A DNA stretch of 64,000 nt from Clostridiales bacterium (GTDB taxonomy: Bacteria; Bacillota; Clostridia; Christensenellales; CAG-138): the NCBI GenBank assembly GCA_019416935.1, contig DXWI01000003.1, forward strand, positions 62,001 through 126,000, given 5' to 3'. Positions within the stretch are counted from its first letter, which is position 1, and each line of letters starts with the position of its first letter. Position numbers and translations under genes: made by a program. The notes beneath the pieces are model-generated. The model was not told the origin of the DNA and searched no databases. It saw nothing but the letters and a program-made list of their open reading frames with translations. Shown piece by piece: positions 34,550 to 43,223 of this stretch.

Positions 34550-35538
34550 GCGCGCGCCTCCCCTGCGGCGGGCCGTTTCCCACCGACATGATAATACGCG
34601 CCCGCCGTGGGCGGCACGGACGCCGGCGGCAGCGCGTGCGCCGCGGCCGGACCTGCGAGGAGCCTCCTGAGCAGCGTTTCAAGCGTCCTTTCGTCCGTCA
34701 CCCGTTCGGTGTGAATCCTGCCCGCGCCGTCGCGCCACTCGAGCATATGGGCAAGGCCATGCGCGCTGAGCCGGTTGGAGAGCCAGCTAAGCTCCGACAG
34801 CATGGCGTCGAGCGCCGTCGGCGTGCCGGAGAGTTCAAACGTCAGCAGCACCGGCTTGATGCGCGGTTCCATCGGCTCGCGCACGATCAGCGAATCCAGC
34901 TTGCTCGAGAGCTTCCAGTGCACGCTCACGATCGCGTCGCCCTCGCGGTAGGGCCGCAGCTCGTGCTCCTCGGAAAAACCGCCGCCCGGCTTCGGCCGAA
35001 GGTCGTAGGCCGCGTAGTCGAACAGCTTCGGAACCGGGTCCGGCGGCGCGGCCGCCGGCAGCACCGTCGTGGCTGCTGCCGCGCACCGGCGCACCGGCAG
35101 CGCGATCAGGCCGAGATGGTCGAGCACGCGCACATGCGCCGCCGCATGCAGGATGCAGCCGCAGTGCGCCGTATCGATCGGAATGCGGATCGTCTGCGCG
35201 CTGCCCGCAGCCAGATAGACGCGCGCGGGGTACGGCTCCGCCCCGGTGAACCGGTTGTGGCTGACGAGCCGAAAGCGCGCACCACCGACGGGCAGCGACC
35301 CGCGGCCGCCGCTGGTGAGCTGCACGGTCAGTTCCGCCTTTCTGCCGCGCTGCACCATGGCCGGCGCGCTCAGCGTGATGCGCGCCCCGAGCATGGCGGG
35401 CAGGCTGACGGCAAGCGAAATCGCCGGCAGCGCCAGTAGCGCTGCCAGCAGCAGGTAGGAATCGAACTCGGTATAGAACAAATGGAAAGCGACCACGCCG
35501 ATCAGCGTGGCCAGATACAGCATTCTGCGCGCAAACAT
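34546..35538 (-). CDS. DUF58-domain protein
   Basis: A 330-residue protein with two N-terminal membrane helices and the DUF58 signature: EEHELRPYREGDAIVSVHWKLSSKLDSLIVREP, here given as its key parts RPYREGD and VHWKLSSK. DUF58 proteins carry a von Willebrand A-like fold and pair with MoxR AAA+ ATPases. Located directly between the MoxR and transglutaminase genes with a 4-base overlap to the latter, so assembly as one complex is plausible. Confidence 0.9.
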   Translation of the reverse strand: MFARRMLYLATLIGVVAFHLFYTEFDSYLLLAALLALPAISLAVSLPAMLGARITLSAPAMVQRGRKAELTVQLTSGGRGSLPVGGARFRLVSHNRFTGAEPYPARVYLAAGSAQTIRIPIDTAHCGCILHAAAHVRVLDHLGLIALPVRRCAAAATTVLPAAAPPDPVPKLFDYAAYDLRPKPGGGFSEEHELRPYREGDAIVSVHWKLSSKLDSLIVREPMEPRIKPVLLTFELSGTPTALDAMLSELSWLSNRLSAHGLAHMLEWRDGAGRIHTERVTDERTLETLLRRLLAGPAAAHALPPASVPPTAGAYYHVGGKRPAAGEARA

Positions 35539-35540
35539 GG

Positions 35541-36518
35541 TTATGCGATGCGCGGCGCGCTCGTGCTCTTGAGCAGCTCATCGAGCACCGCCGTCGCCGT
35601 CGCGCCCGCGCTCTCCGCCTCGGGCGTGAGCAGCAGCCGGTGCGCCACCGTTTCGCGATAGATCAGCTTCACGTCGGCCGGCAGCACATAGTCGCGCCCC
35701 TGCACATAGGCCACGGCGCGCGCCATGGCCGTCACCGCCAGCGACGCGCGCGGGCTTGCGCCCTGCATCACCTTTGGGTGTGCGCGCGTGCCGCCGTTGA
35801 GGCGGATGATATAGTCGAGCACCGCGTCGTCCACAAACACCGCGTCCACGCGCTCGCGCATAGCCATCAGGCCGCCCGGGCCGACGACCTCGCGCACGCT
35901 GTCGAGCGGATTGACCGCACCCTGCCGGCGGCGCAGCATCTCGCGCTCATCTTCCGCGCGCGGATAGCCGATCGACAGGCGCACCATAAAGCGGTCCATC
36001 TGCGAATCGGGCAGAAGCTGCGTACCGGAAGCGCCGACCGGATTCTGCGTGGCGATGACCACGAACGGCTGCGGCACGGCATGGGTCACGCCGTCCACCG
36101 TCACCTGCCCCTCCTCCATGGCCTCGAGCAGCGCGGACTGCGTGCGGCTCGTCGCGCGGTTGAGCTCATCCGCGAGAAACAGGTTGCACAGCACCGCGCC
36201 CTCGTGGTATTTCATGGAGTCGGTGGTCTTGTCGTACACGGAAAAGCCGAGAATATCCGATGGCAGCACGTCCGGCGTGAACTGCACGCGGTTATAATGG
36301 AGCGCCAGCGCCTTGGAAAAGGCGAGCGCCATGGTCGTCTTGCCGACGCCGGGCATGTCCTCGAGCAGGATATGGCCGCGCGCCAAAATGGCCAGCAATA
36401 CCCGCACCAACACGGATTCCTTGCCGACGACAGCCTTCCGAACCTCTTCAATGATCGTTTCAACGCCGCTGATTGGAGCGCACCTCCCCTTTCGGACGCT
36501 GCGCGCGGCAGCGCCCAA
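35541..36518 (-). CDS. MoxR-family AAA+ ATPase
   Basis: About 310-325 residues. Walker A is MPGVGKTT, Walker B LFLADELNRA, sensor 1 VIATQNP, and the sensor-2 region follows SPRASLAV. MoxR ATPases act as chaperones for vWA-type partners, here probably the DUF58 protein. The start is problematic: the frame opens with TTG at 36518, which has no ribosome site, while AGGGGAGG at about 36488-36495 is followed in frame only by the non-standard ATC. A good promoter lies at 36545-36574. Confidence 0.9.
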   Translation of the reverse strand: MGAAARSVRKGRCAPISGVETIIEEVRKAVVGKESVLVRVLLAILARGHILLEDMPGVGKTTMALAFSKALALHYNRVQFTPDVLPSDILGFSVYDKTTDSMKYHEGAVLCNLFLADELNRATSRTQSALLEAMEEGQVTVDGVTHAVPQPFVVIATQNPVGASGTQLLPDSQMDRFMVRLSIGYPRAEDEREMLRRRQGAVNPLDSVREVVGPGGLMAMRERVDAVFVDDAVLDYIIRLNGGTRAHPKVMQGASPRASLAVTAMARAVAYVQGRDYVLPADVKLIYRETVAHRLLLTPEAESAGATATAVLDELLKSTSAPRIA

Positions 36519-36544
36519 TGATACCGTAATATGGGAACAGTATC

Positions 36545-36574
36545 ATTATAGCGCCCTCCCCGCCGCAGCGGCAA
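36545..36574 (-). promoter_or_regulatory. Predicted sigma-A promoter of the MoxR-DUF58-transglutaminase operon
   Basis: On the minus strand TTGCCG (36569-36574), an 18-base spacer and a perfect TATAAT (36545-36550) lie just before the MoxR gene. Transcription should begin near 36537. Confidence 0.55.
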
Positions 36575-36663
36575 GCCGCCGCCGGTAGGGATTCTGTAAA
36601 CAAACTCCAAACAATACCCCAGCGTGAGCCTTGCCGCCGTTTCGTCCGCCGTCTGCTGTTATG

Positions 36664-36702
36664 CAAAAAATCACGCCCCGCCGCAGTCGCCGGGGGGCGT
36701 GC
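36664..36702 (-). terminator. Intrinsic terminator of the YjdF-like gene
   Basis: On the minus strand CACGCCCC pairs with GGGGCGTG around a GC-rich loop and is followed by ATTTTTTG, about 50 bases past the stop. Confidence 0.65.
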
Positions 36703-36750
36703 CAATCCTGTCATTCGTTTCAGGCTGCTCAGGCGTGCCGGACTTTGCGC

Positions 36751-37656
36751 TTATGCCGGGCCGTTCTGTCCGTTTACCGCATCCTCCGCATCCGTCCGGC
36801 CATCCTCTGGGGCTTCCCCGTCCGGAGCTTTGGGCTGCGCGCCGCTCTGCTCCGACTCCGGCACGGTCGGGATGAACCGCCGCGCAAACCGGCCGCGGCC
36901 GCGGTTTTTGACGTAGAAGAAGCCGATCACGCTGAACACGACCGCACCGACCAGATTCACGAACAAATCCTTCATCGTATCATGCAGGCCGATGTCCAGA
37001 TAGCCGCCGAGCCCCAGCGGTTCGCCGTTGATGTATACCTCCTCAATGCCGGAGATGGTGACCGCCGTGTTGGCGCCGCTCGGATTGAGCATGACCGAGG
37101 AGATGGAATGCAGAATGGTGTCCTTCTGCATATCCATGTTCAAGACCTGATCGCCCGCATACTCCAAAAATTCCCACAGCACGCCGATCGTCATCGAGAA
37201 GCAGAACGCCACGACCGCCATGAACAGCGGCGAAAGCTCAAACGTGAACCGCCTGTTGCGATTGAAGATATCGACCAGCGCAAAGCCCACCGCCGCGCAC
37301 AAAAAGCCGTTGACCGTGTGGAGCATGGTATCCCAGCCGGTCACGCGCAGATAATAGCTTTGCAGCTCTCCGAGAATCTCCGCCGCGAATATGAACAGCA
37401 AAATGATGATTTCCAGCGTGCTCGGCAGTTCGATGCCGAAGTTTGCCTGCACAAACATGGGCAGTTGGAACAGCACCAGCGTGAGCAGGCAGTAGAACAC
37501 GCTCTCATAGTGCCCGCGCAGCAGCGACGCCGCCAGCGCCACCAGCACGAACACGCGCAGCACGACATAGACAAAAAACGTGCTCTTGTTCTCGTGCATC
37601 TGGGCCCGCATCCGCTGCCAGAGATCCCCGCGCTTTGCCGGTTTTTCCCGCTTCAT
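36751..37656 (-). CDS. YjdF-like (DUF2238-type) polytopic membrane protein
   Basis: About 301 residues with roughly seven hydrophobic segments. GWDTMLHTVNGFLCAAVGFAL and WEFLEYAGDQV resemble the conserved WDxxLH and WE(x)xE segments of YjdF-type membrane proteins. A polar, acidic C-terminal tail of ~50 residues follows the last helix. Start at 37656 has GGAGG 5 bases upstream; the ATG 12 bases earlier abuts a weaker site. It follows the LUD gene by 29 bases. Function unknown. Confidence 0.65.
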   Translation of the reverse strand: MKREKPAKRGDLWQRMRAQMHENKSTFFVYVVLRVFVLVALAASLLRGHYESVFYCLLTLVLFQLPMFVQANFGIELPSTLEIIILLFIFAAEILGELQSYYLRVTGWDTMLHTVNGFLCAAVGFALVDIFNRNRRFTFELSPLFMAVVAFCFSMTIGVLWEFLEYAGDQVLNMDMQKDTILHSISSVMLNPSGANTAVTISGIEEVYINGEPLGLGGYLDIGLHDTMKDLFVNLVGAVVFSVIGFFYVKNRGRGRFARRFIPTVPESEQSGAQPKAPDGEAPEDGRTDAEDAVNGQNGPA

Positions 37657-37685
37657 AGCGTCCTCCATCCCTCTGTCCCCCTCGG

Positions 37686-38294
37686 TCACAGTCCCAGCGC
37701 CTCGTCCACGAGCAGCACATGGAATTCCTGGGCCACGCGCGTGGGATACTCGTGGATGGCCACGACGTTGCACATGCGCGCGCGCGTGCGGCAGTCGGCG
37801 CATATGCCGGTCTGTGCGCACGGCGTGTTCAGGCCAAGCCGGCGCGCATTTTCGGGGCAGCAGTCGCGCCGGATGCGCTTGATCGCCTCATCCAGTCCGC
37901 CGTCCACGATCTTGTTCCTGCCGACGATCACGATGACCACCGGAGGCCCGAAGATCAGGCCGGCAACGCGGTTGCCCGTGCCGTCGATGTTGACGATGCG
38001 GCCGTCCGTCAGCACAGCGTTGGAGGAGGAAACGAACACCTCGGCCGCCTGCGCGGCCCGCTCGACGGCGATCCTGTCCTCCGTTGGCGCGTGCCAGTGC
38101 CAGTACAGCGTGTTGTTCTGCGCAGAGAGCGCCTCATACAGGCCGATATCGCGCACGGTCGCGCTGCCGCCGAATCCCACGCTCCGGCTGCCGATGATGG
38201 CGAGCGCCGCATCGCGCGCGGCAGCCGCGTCCGGCAGAAGCTGCGGCAAAAAGCCGCGTCCCTTCAGATTTTTCAACAGCGCATCGTATTCCAT
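37686..38294 (-). CDS. LUD-domain (lactate-utilisation/LutC-like) protein
   Basis: A 202-residue protein. Landmarks are VGFGGSATVRDIGLYEAL, VFVSSSNAVLTDGRIVNIDG and NRVAGLIFGPPVVIVIVGRNKIV, typical of stand-alone LUD proteins. A Cys-rich stretch near the end (RRDCCPENARR...CAQTGICADCRTRARMC) is characteristic of the clostridial subgroup and could bind a metal or cluster. Whether it takes part in lactate oxidation is unproven; no LutA or LutB is nearby. Confidence 0.85.
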   Translation of the reverse strand: MEYDALLKNLKGRGFLPQLLPDAAAARDAALAIIGSRSVGFGGSATVRDIGLYEALSAQNNTLYWHWHAPTEDRIAVERAAQAAEVFVSSSNAVLTDGRIVNIDGTGNRVAGLIFGPPVVIVIVGRNKIVDGGLDEAIKRIRRDCCPENARRLGLNTPCAQTGICADCRTRARMCNVVAIHEYPTRVAQEFHVLLVDEALGL

Positions 38295-38454
38295 CGTTCC
38301 TCCCGACTCGACCGCTGCGGCCGATTGTCCATAGCGGCGATATTGATATTCCCTTCTATTTTATGGGCGCTCGTTCCATCTGTCAACCGACAGCCTCATT
38401 TCCGTTTTGCCGCGCTGGGAACGCGCCTGTCATTTTTGTTGCTGATACCGCAAA

Positions 38455-38486
38455 CAGTCGAGCGCCCTCAACGGGACGCTCGACTG
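38455..38486 (-). terminator. Intrinsic terminator after the DUF4428 gene, in a 349-base gap
   Basis: CAGTCGAGCG and CGCTCGACTG form a 10-base stem, extended inside by CCC/GGG, followed on the minus strand by TTTG. It lies about 160 bases after the stop at 38644. The remaining gap (38295-38643) shows no gene. Confidence 0.6.
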
Positions 38487-38643
38487 CGGTCGTCATCACA
38501 GACACAAGTTGGGGATTGCTCGGCGGCGGGAGCTTCCCGTTCCAATCGGTACAGAGTATTGCCCCGCAGCTTGCAATCGGTTTAACAATGCGCCGCTGAG
38601 AAAGCGCGCCCGCAAAGGTCGGGACGGTTTGTTGCCGCGTCGG

Positions 38644-39507
38644 TCAGCGGACGGGGCTTCCGCAGTATTCGCAGCAGCCGCTTGCATCCGGCATGGTCGT
38701 CGCGCCGCAGGCAGGGCAGACGACCGCCGTTTTGGGAGCGTTCGCTGCGTTGATTTCTTCCCGTACCTGCGTGCGGATTTGCGTGAGCGCCGCCTTGATC
38801 TCCTGCCCCATGTTGTAGTACTCGGCATAGTCCGGGTTCTGCATTCTCGGGTCGGTCATTGCCGCGGGATTGGCGGCCTGATTGAGCGCGTTGTTGAGCC
38901 CCTGCAGCACGCTGCCCAAGATGTCCGCGCCCGGAATCGGTCTCATCATCGGACGGTTCGCGGCGCCAGGATTGTGGATCTCGACGCTGGAGCTGTTGAG
39001 CCTGAACCGGATTTCATCGAAGTAGGGATGGTTGACGCGGATGATCATATAGAAATCATACTCATATTCATAGCGGGGCGGGTTGTAGCTCACATGCTCC
39101 GTCCTTCCCTCGCTGTCCCTGACCTCGCGTTTGAGCTCGTTTTTGTTCTCCTGAATATCCAGATCGCAGCCGGTCACCTGTGCATAGGAAATCACATCCG
39201 GATTGGCCTGCGAAAGATCGCGTGCGGACGTCACCATGAACATGCCGGCGTCCTCATCCAAAAGCACCTTGGTGTTTCGGCCCAGCGTTCTGGTGGTATG
39301 GAATGCCGCCACCGCTCCGCGATTCGCCTCGCGGTAATCGAGCTGTGCCTTGATCTCCTCGACGGTCGAGCGCCTTCTGTCGGAAAACCACGGAGAGAGC
39401 TTTGCGGCGCACGTCTTGCAGAGGTTTCCGTCCTCCAGCTTTCGGTTGCCCAGCAACCCGATCTTCTCCCCGCACACATCGCAGTATTTCTTATCAAACA
39501 GTCCCAT
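38644..39507 (-). CDS. DUF4428 zinc-ribbon protein
   Basis: A 287-residue cytoplasmic protein. The N-terminal DUF4428 ribbon is CDVCGEKIGLLGNRKLEDG followed by CKTC. The middle (about residues 60-200) is an unrecognised mixed domain with a Tyr-rich PPRYEYEYDFYMIIRV stretch. A C-terminal zinc ribbon (CPACGATTMPDASGCCEYCG) closes it. Start at 39507 has GGAG 7 bases upstream. It lies 29 bases downstream of the SPFH gene and is probably co-transcribed. DUF4428 proteins commonly accompany SPFH and other zinc-ribbon proteins in Firmicutes; function unknown. Confidence 0.8.
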   Translation of the reverse strand: MGLFDKKYCDVCGEKIGLLGNRKLEDGNLCKTCAAKLSPWFSDRRRSTVEEIKAQLDYREANRGAVAAFHTTRTLGRNTKVLLDEDAGMFMVTSARDLSQANPDVISYAQVTGCDLDIQENKNELKREVRDSEGRTEHVSYNPPRYEYEYDFYMIIRVNHPYFDEIRFRLNSSSVEIHNPGAANRPMMRPIPGADILGSVLQGLNNALNQAANPAAMTDPRMQNPDYAEYYNMGQEIKAALTQIRTQVREEINAANAPKTAVVCPACGATTMPDASGCCEYCGSPVR

Positions 39508-39536
39508 ATTGCATCTCCTTTCCAAGCATAGCGGCC

Positions 39537-40955
39537 TTACTGCTGTACATCGCCATCGTCAAAGGGATCACCGCATTCCGGGCAGAACTTGGGCGGGTGT
39601 GCCCTGTCCTCCGGCTCCCAGCCGCATTTGTCGCACCGGTATTGGGGAACGCCCGCAGATTTCTTTGCCCCGCACTCGGCGCAGAATTTTCCCTTGTTCA
39701 CCGCGCCGCAGGCGCATACCCAGCCGTCCGCGGTCTGCGCGGGCATCGGCTTGCCGCACTCCATGCAGAACTTTCCGGTGTTGACCGCGCCGCAGGCGCA
39801 CCACCAGCCGCTGGCGGCGGGCTTGGGCGCGGGCTTCGGTTGACCGCACGCATTGCAGAACCGCCCGGTATTGACTGCGCCGCAGGCGCACGTCCAACCG
39901 TCCGCCGGCGCGGCCTGCTGCGACTCCGGCCGCGGGTATTGGGCTTGCTGTCCCATCTGGAACAGGTTCTGGGCGTTCATGCCGCCCGCGCCCTGCGCCA
40001 TGTTCATCCCCATAAAGCCCATAAACGCGCCGGCGTTTTCGTTGGCGGCCGCGGATTTCATGGCCGCTGCCTGCGCGCCCACCAGATGCGCTGCCGCCAT
40101 GTTGGGATTGCGGAACACGGCGCTCTTTTGCAGCTCCTTAATGGTGTTCTCATCCTCTTCGTTCGCCGTGATGGAACTGACACCGAAGGATGCGACGGAA
40201 ATGCCGCGCAGCGCGCCCCACCGCTGGGACAGCACGTCGTTGAGCGCCTCCCCCAATTCCTGCGTGTGGCCGGGAACCGCGCTGTAACGGATGCCCATGG
40301 CGGAGATTTTTGCAAAGGCGGGCTGCAGCGCGGTCAGCAGCTCGGTCTTTAGCTGACTGTCGATCCTGTCGCGGGTGTAGTCCGTGCTGACATTGCCGCA
40401 CACGTTTTTATAGAACAGCATGGGATCGGTGAGCTTGTAGGAATACTCGCCAAAGCACTTCACGCCGATGTCCATGTCAAGGCCGATGTTCTGATCGACC
40501 ACGCGGAAGGGCACGGGGCTTGCGGTACCGTACTTGTTGCCGAGGATCTCCTTGACATTGAAAAAATACACCCGCTGATCCTTGCCGGTATCGCCGCCCA
40601 TGGTAAAGCGCTTTTTGAGCGTTTCCCACGAGCCCTTGATCCCCTGGCCCAGTCCCCCATAAAGGATGGTGGGCTCCGTGGAGCTGTCCCACACGAACTC
40701 GCCGGCCTCGGCCGAGAACTCGACGATAGCGCCCTGCTCAACGATCATCATGCACTGCCCCTCGTTGACGGCGATGATGGAGCCGTTGGAGATGATGTTG
40801 TCCTCGCCCCTGGTATTGCTGCTGCGGCCGGAGGTGCGCTTCACGCCCTTTGTGACCAGCACGTTCTCCGGCATGGCGTCACAGTAGAAGAACTCCCGCC
40901 ACTGATCCGCCAGCACGCCGCCGAGCGCACCGATGCCCGCTTTCAAAAGTCCCAT
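39537..40955 (-). CDS. SPFH-domain protein with C-terminal zinc ribbons (YdjI-like)
   Basis: A 472-residue protein. The SPFH/band-7 core (about residues 25-270) starts at WREFFYCDAMPENVLVTKG and includes the EFSAEAGEFVWDSSTEPT strand seen in the virion-core-like SPFH group (Bacillus subtilis YdjI type). A Met/Ala/Gly/Gln-rich segment follows. Four short zinc ribbons finish the protein, three of them repeats of W.CACGAVN.G.FC..CG. B. subtilis homologues belong to the ydjFGHI envelope-stress operon with PspA. Here the partner genes are other zinc-ribbon proteins, and no PspA is visible. Confidence 0.85.
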   Translation of the reverse strand: MGLLKAGIGALGGVLADQWREFFYCDAMPENVLVTKGVKRTSGRSSNTRGEDNIISNGSIIAVNEGQCMMIVEQGAIVEFSAEAGEFVWDSSTEPTILYGGLGQGIKGSWETLKKRFTMGGDTGKDQRVYFFNVKEILGNKYGTASPVPFRVVDQNIGLDMDIGVKCFGEYSYKLTDPMLFYKNVCGNVSTDYTRDRIDSQLKTELLTALQPAFAKISAMGIRYSAVPGHTQELGEALNDVLSQRWGALRGISVASFGVSSITANEEDENTIKELQKSAVFRNPNMAAAHLVGAQAAAMKSAAANENAGAFMGFMGMNMAQGAGGMNAQNLFQMGQQAQYPRPESQQAAPADGWTCACGAVNTGRFCNACGQPKPAPKPAASGWWCACGAVNTGKFCMECGKPMPAQTADGWVCACGAVNKGKFCAECGAKKSAGVPQYRCDKCGWEPEDRAHPPKFCPECGDPFDDGDVQQ

Positions 40956-41002
40956 AAACGATTTCTCCCTCTATTTGATGTTCAATTGCGTAACCTTTCA
41001 TA

Positions 41003-41038
41003 AAAAGCCCGCCGGCATCCGGCGCAGATGCCGGCGGG
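41003..41038 (-). terminator. Intrinsic terminator after the small membrane protein gene
   Basis: CCCGCCGGCAT and ATGCCGGCGGG form an 11-base stem, followed on the minus strand by CTTTTTA, starting 8 bases past the stop. Confidence 0.75.
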
Positions 41039-41045
41039 AGTCGGA

Positions 41046-41441
41046 TTACCCGATGGCCTTTTTGTTCTGAATACCGCCGATCAGGTAGAGCACAGGGATG
41101 ACCAGACCGGTCAGCAGATTGACGATACTGAACTCGCCGCCGCCGACCACGGTAAGGATATTGGAAATGATGCAGAGCGCGATGACGATGATGCCCCACG
41201 CAATGCAGGTGCCTGCCTTCTCCAGCTTGTTCCAGTTTTTCACGCCGATGATACCGGCGACCAATTCCAAAACCGCGCCCACGAGCGCAATGATAACGGA
41301 AACTGTAAGCAGAGCGCTGGAAGCGCCCATGGCCGCCAGCACGCCGATGCCCGCAAATGCGATGATTGCCACAACCAGCGCTATTGCACCGAAGACGATC
41401 ATCAGAATACCCGTCACCTTTAAGAACTTTGAACCTTGCAT
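41046..41441 (-). CDS. Small polytopic membrane protein
   Basis: A 131-residue protein with four hydrophobic segments (ILMIVFGAIALVVAIIAFAG, LLTVSVIIALVGAVLELVAG, WGIIVIALCIISNIL, LLTGLVIPVLYLIGG). It resembles the four-helix membrane proteins often encoded with zinc-ribbon proteins in Clostridia. Start MQGSKFLK at 41441 has GGGAGG 9 bases upstream; the longer reading is not needed. It lies downstream of the interrupted zinc-ribbon gene. Confidence 0.7.
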   Translation of the reverse strand: MQGSKFLKVTGILMIVFGAIALVVAIIAFAGIGVLAAMGASSALLTVSVIIALVGAVLELVAGIIGVKNWNKLEKAGTCIAWGIIVIALCIISNILTVVGGGEFSIVNLLTGLVIPVLYLIGGIQNKKAIG

Positions 41442-41516
41442 TGAATTTTTCCTCCCAGAATTGGATTTTCTATTTGTAAATGCGCCGTACAAATCTAGGT
41501 TTCATGGTTGCGGCCC

Positions 41517-41768
41517 TTACCAGTCGCTGTCCCAATCGGTATCGCTGCTGTCCCAGTCGGAGCCGCTGTCCCAGTCAAAATCATCGTCGTCCCAGTCGTC
41601 CGACCAATCCTGCTCGTCGGTAACGGAGTAGTATTCGCTCTGGGTAAAATCCGTCGTTTCCGAGCCGCGATGCGCCTCGCCCTCCCAGTAGTCGGCATAA
41701 TGATCGGAAAGCGCTTCATCGACCGCCGTTTCCGGCTGCCACTGCTGCCGCACATCGTCGAATCGATA
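41517..41768 (-). pseudogene. Severed acidic C-terminal part of the zinc-ribbon membrane protein
   Basis: This is the direct in-frame continuation of the 180-residue gene upstream after a single TAG (41769-41771). It reads YRFDDVRQQWQPETAVDE and ends in an Asp/Ser/Trp-rich tail (DWDSGSDWDSSDTDWDSDW). Related clostridial proteins continue with this kind of aromatic and acidic tail, so the TAG looks like a TGG Trp codon hit by one substitution. A GTG at 41753 could be read as a separate start but has no ribosome site. Confidence 0.6.
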
Positions 41769-42311
41769 CTATGAGCCCATGTTGTAGTAATAGTTCGCAT
41801 CCTGATACCGATAGTACCCGTTGTCCGGCGTACCGGCCACCAGAATGGCGAGCAGACCGACCACGACCACCGCGATCAGAATCAGGCCGCCGAGACCCTT
41901 GAAAAGGTTCCGCCACATATGCCCGTTCTGCTTTTTGCCAGCGCCGGCGCTCTTACGCAGCAGCACCTCTGACTTCAGCTTCTGGTAGATTTCATTGACG
42001 GCATAGGCCTCGTCGCTTCCGCGATAGCGGATAACCCGGGTGCCATCGGCCTTGTTCTTGTATACGACAAACTCGCCGGCCTCATCCGGATAGATGCCAA
42101 AGGCCCGCGGCTCCTGATAGTCGATGCCGATAAAGAAGCGCGCCTGCTCCAGCGGCAGATGATGTTCGCGACAAAATGCCAGGAGCCGTTCTATGGTTTT
42201 CGGTACGCCGATGCCGCCGCGGATCATCCGGCTGTTCGGCGCGCCACAGTTTGGGCAAATCTCTTCGGTATCCTGTATGTAATTGTCGCAATACTCACAC
42301 TTGACCTTCAT
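41769..42311 (-). CDS. Zinc-ribbon membrane protein, apparently truncated by an in-frame TAG
   Basis: A protein of 180 residues. An N-terminal zinc ribbon (CEYCDNYIQDTEEICPNCG) precedes a domain with TIERLLAFCREHHLPLEQ, ARFFIGIDYQEPRAFGIY and FVVYKNKADGTRVIRYRG. One membrane helix (LILIAVVVVGLLAILVAG) follows, then a Tyr-rich end stopping at NMGS. The frame stays open after the stop for 83 more codons (see 41517-41768), so the full protein was probably about 264 residues. It belongs to the zinc-ribbon/SPFH/AIM24 island. Confidence 0.75.
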   Translation of the reverse strand: MKVKCEYCDNYIQDTEEICPNCGAPNSRMIRGGIGVPKTIERLLAFCREHHLPLEQARFFIGIDYQEPRAFGIYPDEAGEFVVYKNKADGTRVIRYRGSDEAYAVNEIYQKLKSEVLLRKSAGAGKKQNGHMWRNLFKGLGGLILIAVVVVGLLAILVAGTPDNGYYRYQDANYYYNMGS

Positions 42312-42376
42312 TCAAAAGCTCCTTTGCAATTGTCTCAAGAGCCGCCTCTCCCTTGCAAAACACGGTCGCCGGCTGC

Positions 42377-43204
42377 TCAGGCCTGCGGCTCCTCGCCTTC
42401 GCCTTCCGTCCTGTCGAACGCAATCAGCCGCGCATTTCCACCGTCCGCATCGGTCAGGGTCATGCATACGCGCCCATCCTCGTACCAGAAGTCCGCGATT
42501 GAAGCAAAGCGCTCGCCGTCCTTGACAATCTCTTTGGCATATCCGAGCAGATCGATACGCGCGTTTTCAGCGTCCCCTGCGCCGTAATGATAGTAGCCGC
42601 CCGCCTCGGGCGCGATGCACTGCTCCCCATCGATGAAAAGCGCGCAGTCAAACCAGGTGAACGAGAGTGCATACCGCCCGTCCTCACTGACCCAGTCGCC
42701 GGCGAGCGCCGCATCCAGAGGATCGCCCTCGAACACCGAGCCGGAGCCGTCGAGCATAAATAGGCTCGGCTCCAAAACCACCTGTTCTTCCGTTTCGTCG
42801 GCCATGGTCAGTCGGAGCGTGATCTGTCCCGGCCCGGCATAGGCTTCGCCGATAACGGCAAATATCGTTCCGCTCACATCCGTCAGCGCATTGGGCTCGA
42901 TGGACAACGCATGGCAGGCGTCCGGGTCCGCACTGTCCGCATGCAGCAGCAGCTTCGCGTCCCGCAGGACGACCGTCCCCTGATAATAGAGACTGATCGT
43001 GTAATCCCCGAGTTCTGCTCGGTACTGCGCATCCGCACTGCTCCAATCGCCGCTGAGCGCGTCCATCAGGATACCGTCGGCATTGACCATGCCGGGACCG
43101 TCCACAACGAATTGGGTGCAGCCTGCCGCAAAGCCGCACAGCAGTCCCGGCAGCACGAACAATGCTAATGCTTGTATCAGTCTTCGCTTTGCCAAATCGC
43201 TCAT
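42377..43204 (-). CDS. Lipoprotein with internal duplication
   Basis: A 275-residue exported protein with lipobox FAAGC near residue 29. Two related beta-rich halves are visible: ALSGDWSSADAQYRAELGDY near residue 50 and ALAGDWVSEDGRYALSFTW near residue 165, each followed by a LYYQG/LFIDG strand, lipocalin-like in pattern. No catalytic residues recognised. The ATG at 43204 has only a weak ribosome site. It lies 19 bases after the frameshifted lipoprotein gene and belongs to the same minus-strand run. Confidence 0.65.
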   Translation of the reverse strand: MSDLAKRRLIQALALFVLPGLLCGFAAGCTQFVVDGPGMVNADGILMDALSGDWSSADAQYRAELGDYTISLYYQGTVVLRDAKLLLHADSADPDACHALSIEPNALTDVSGTIFAVIGEAYAGPGQITLRLTMADETEEQVVLEPSLFMLDGSGSVFEGDPLDAALAGDWVSEDGRYALSFTWFDCALFIDGEQCIAPEAGGYYHYGAGDAENARIDLLGYAKEIVKDGERFASIADFWYEDGRVCMTLTDADGGNARLIAFDRTEGEGEEPQA

Positions 43205-43223
43205 TTGTCCGAAGTCCGGCGCG

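Noticed and set aside
41769..41771. TAG read as pyrrolysine or as a reassigned codon
   Set aside because: Other genes in the window end at TAG without conserved read-through sequence and no Pyl genes are seen; a simple nonsense change explains it better.
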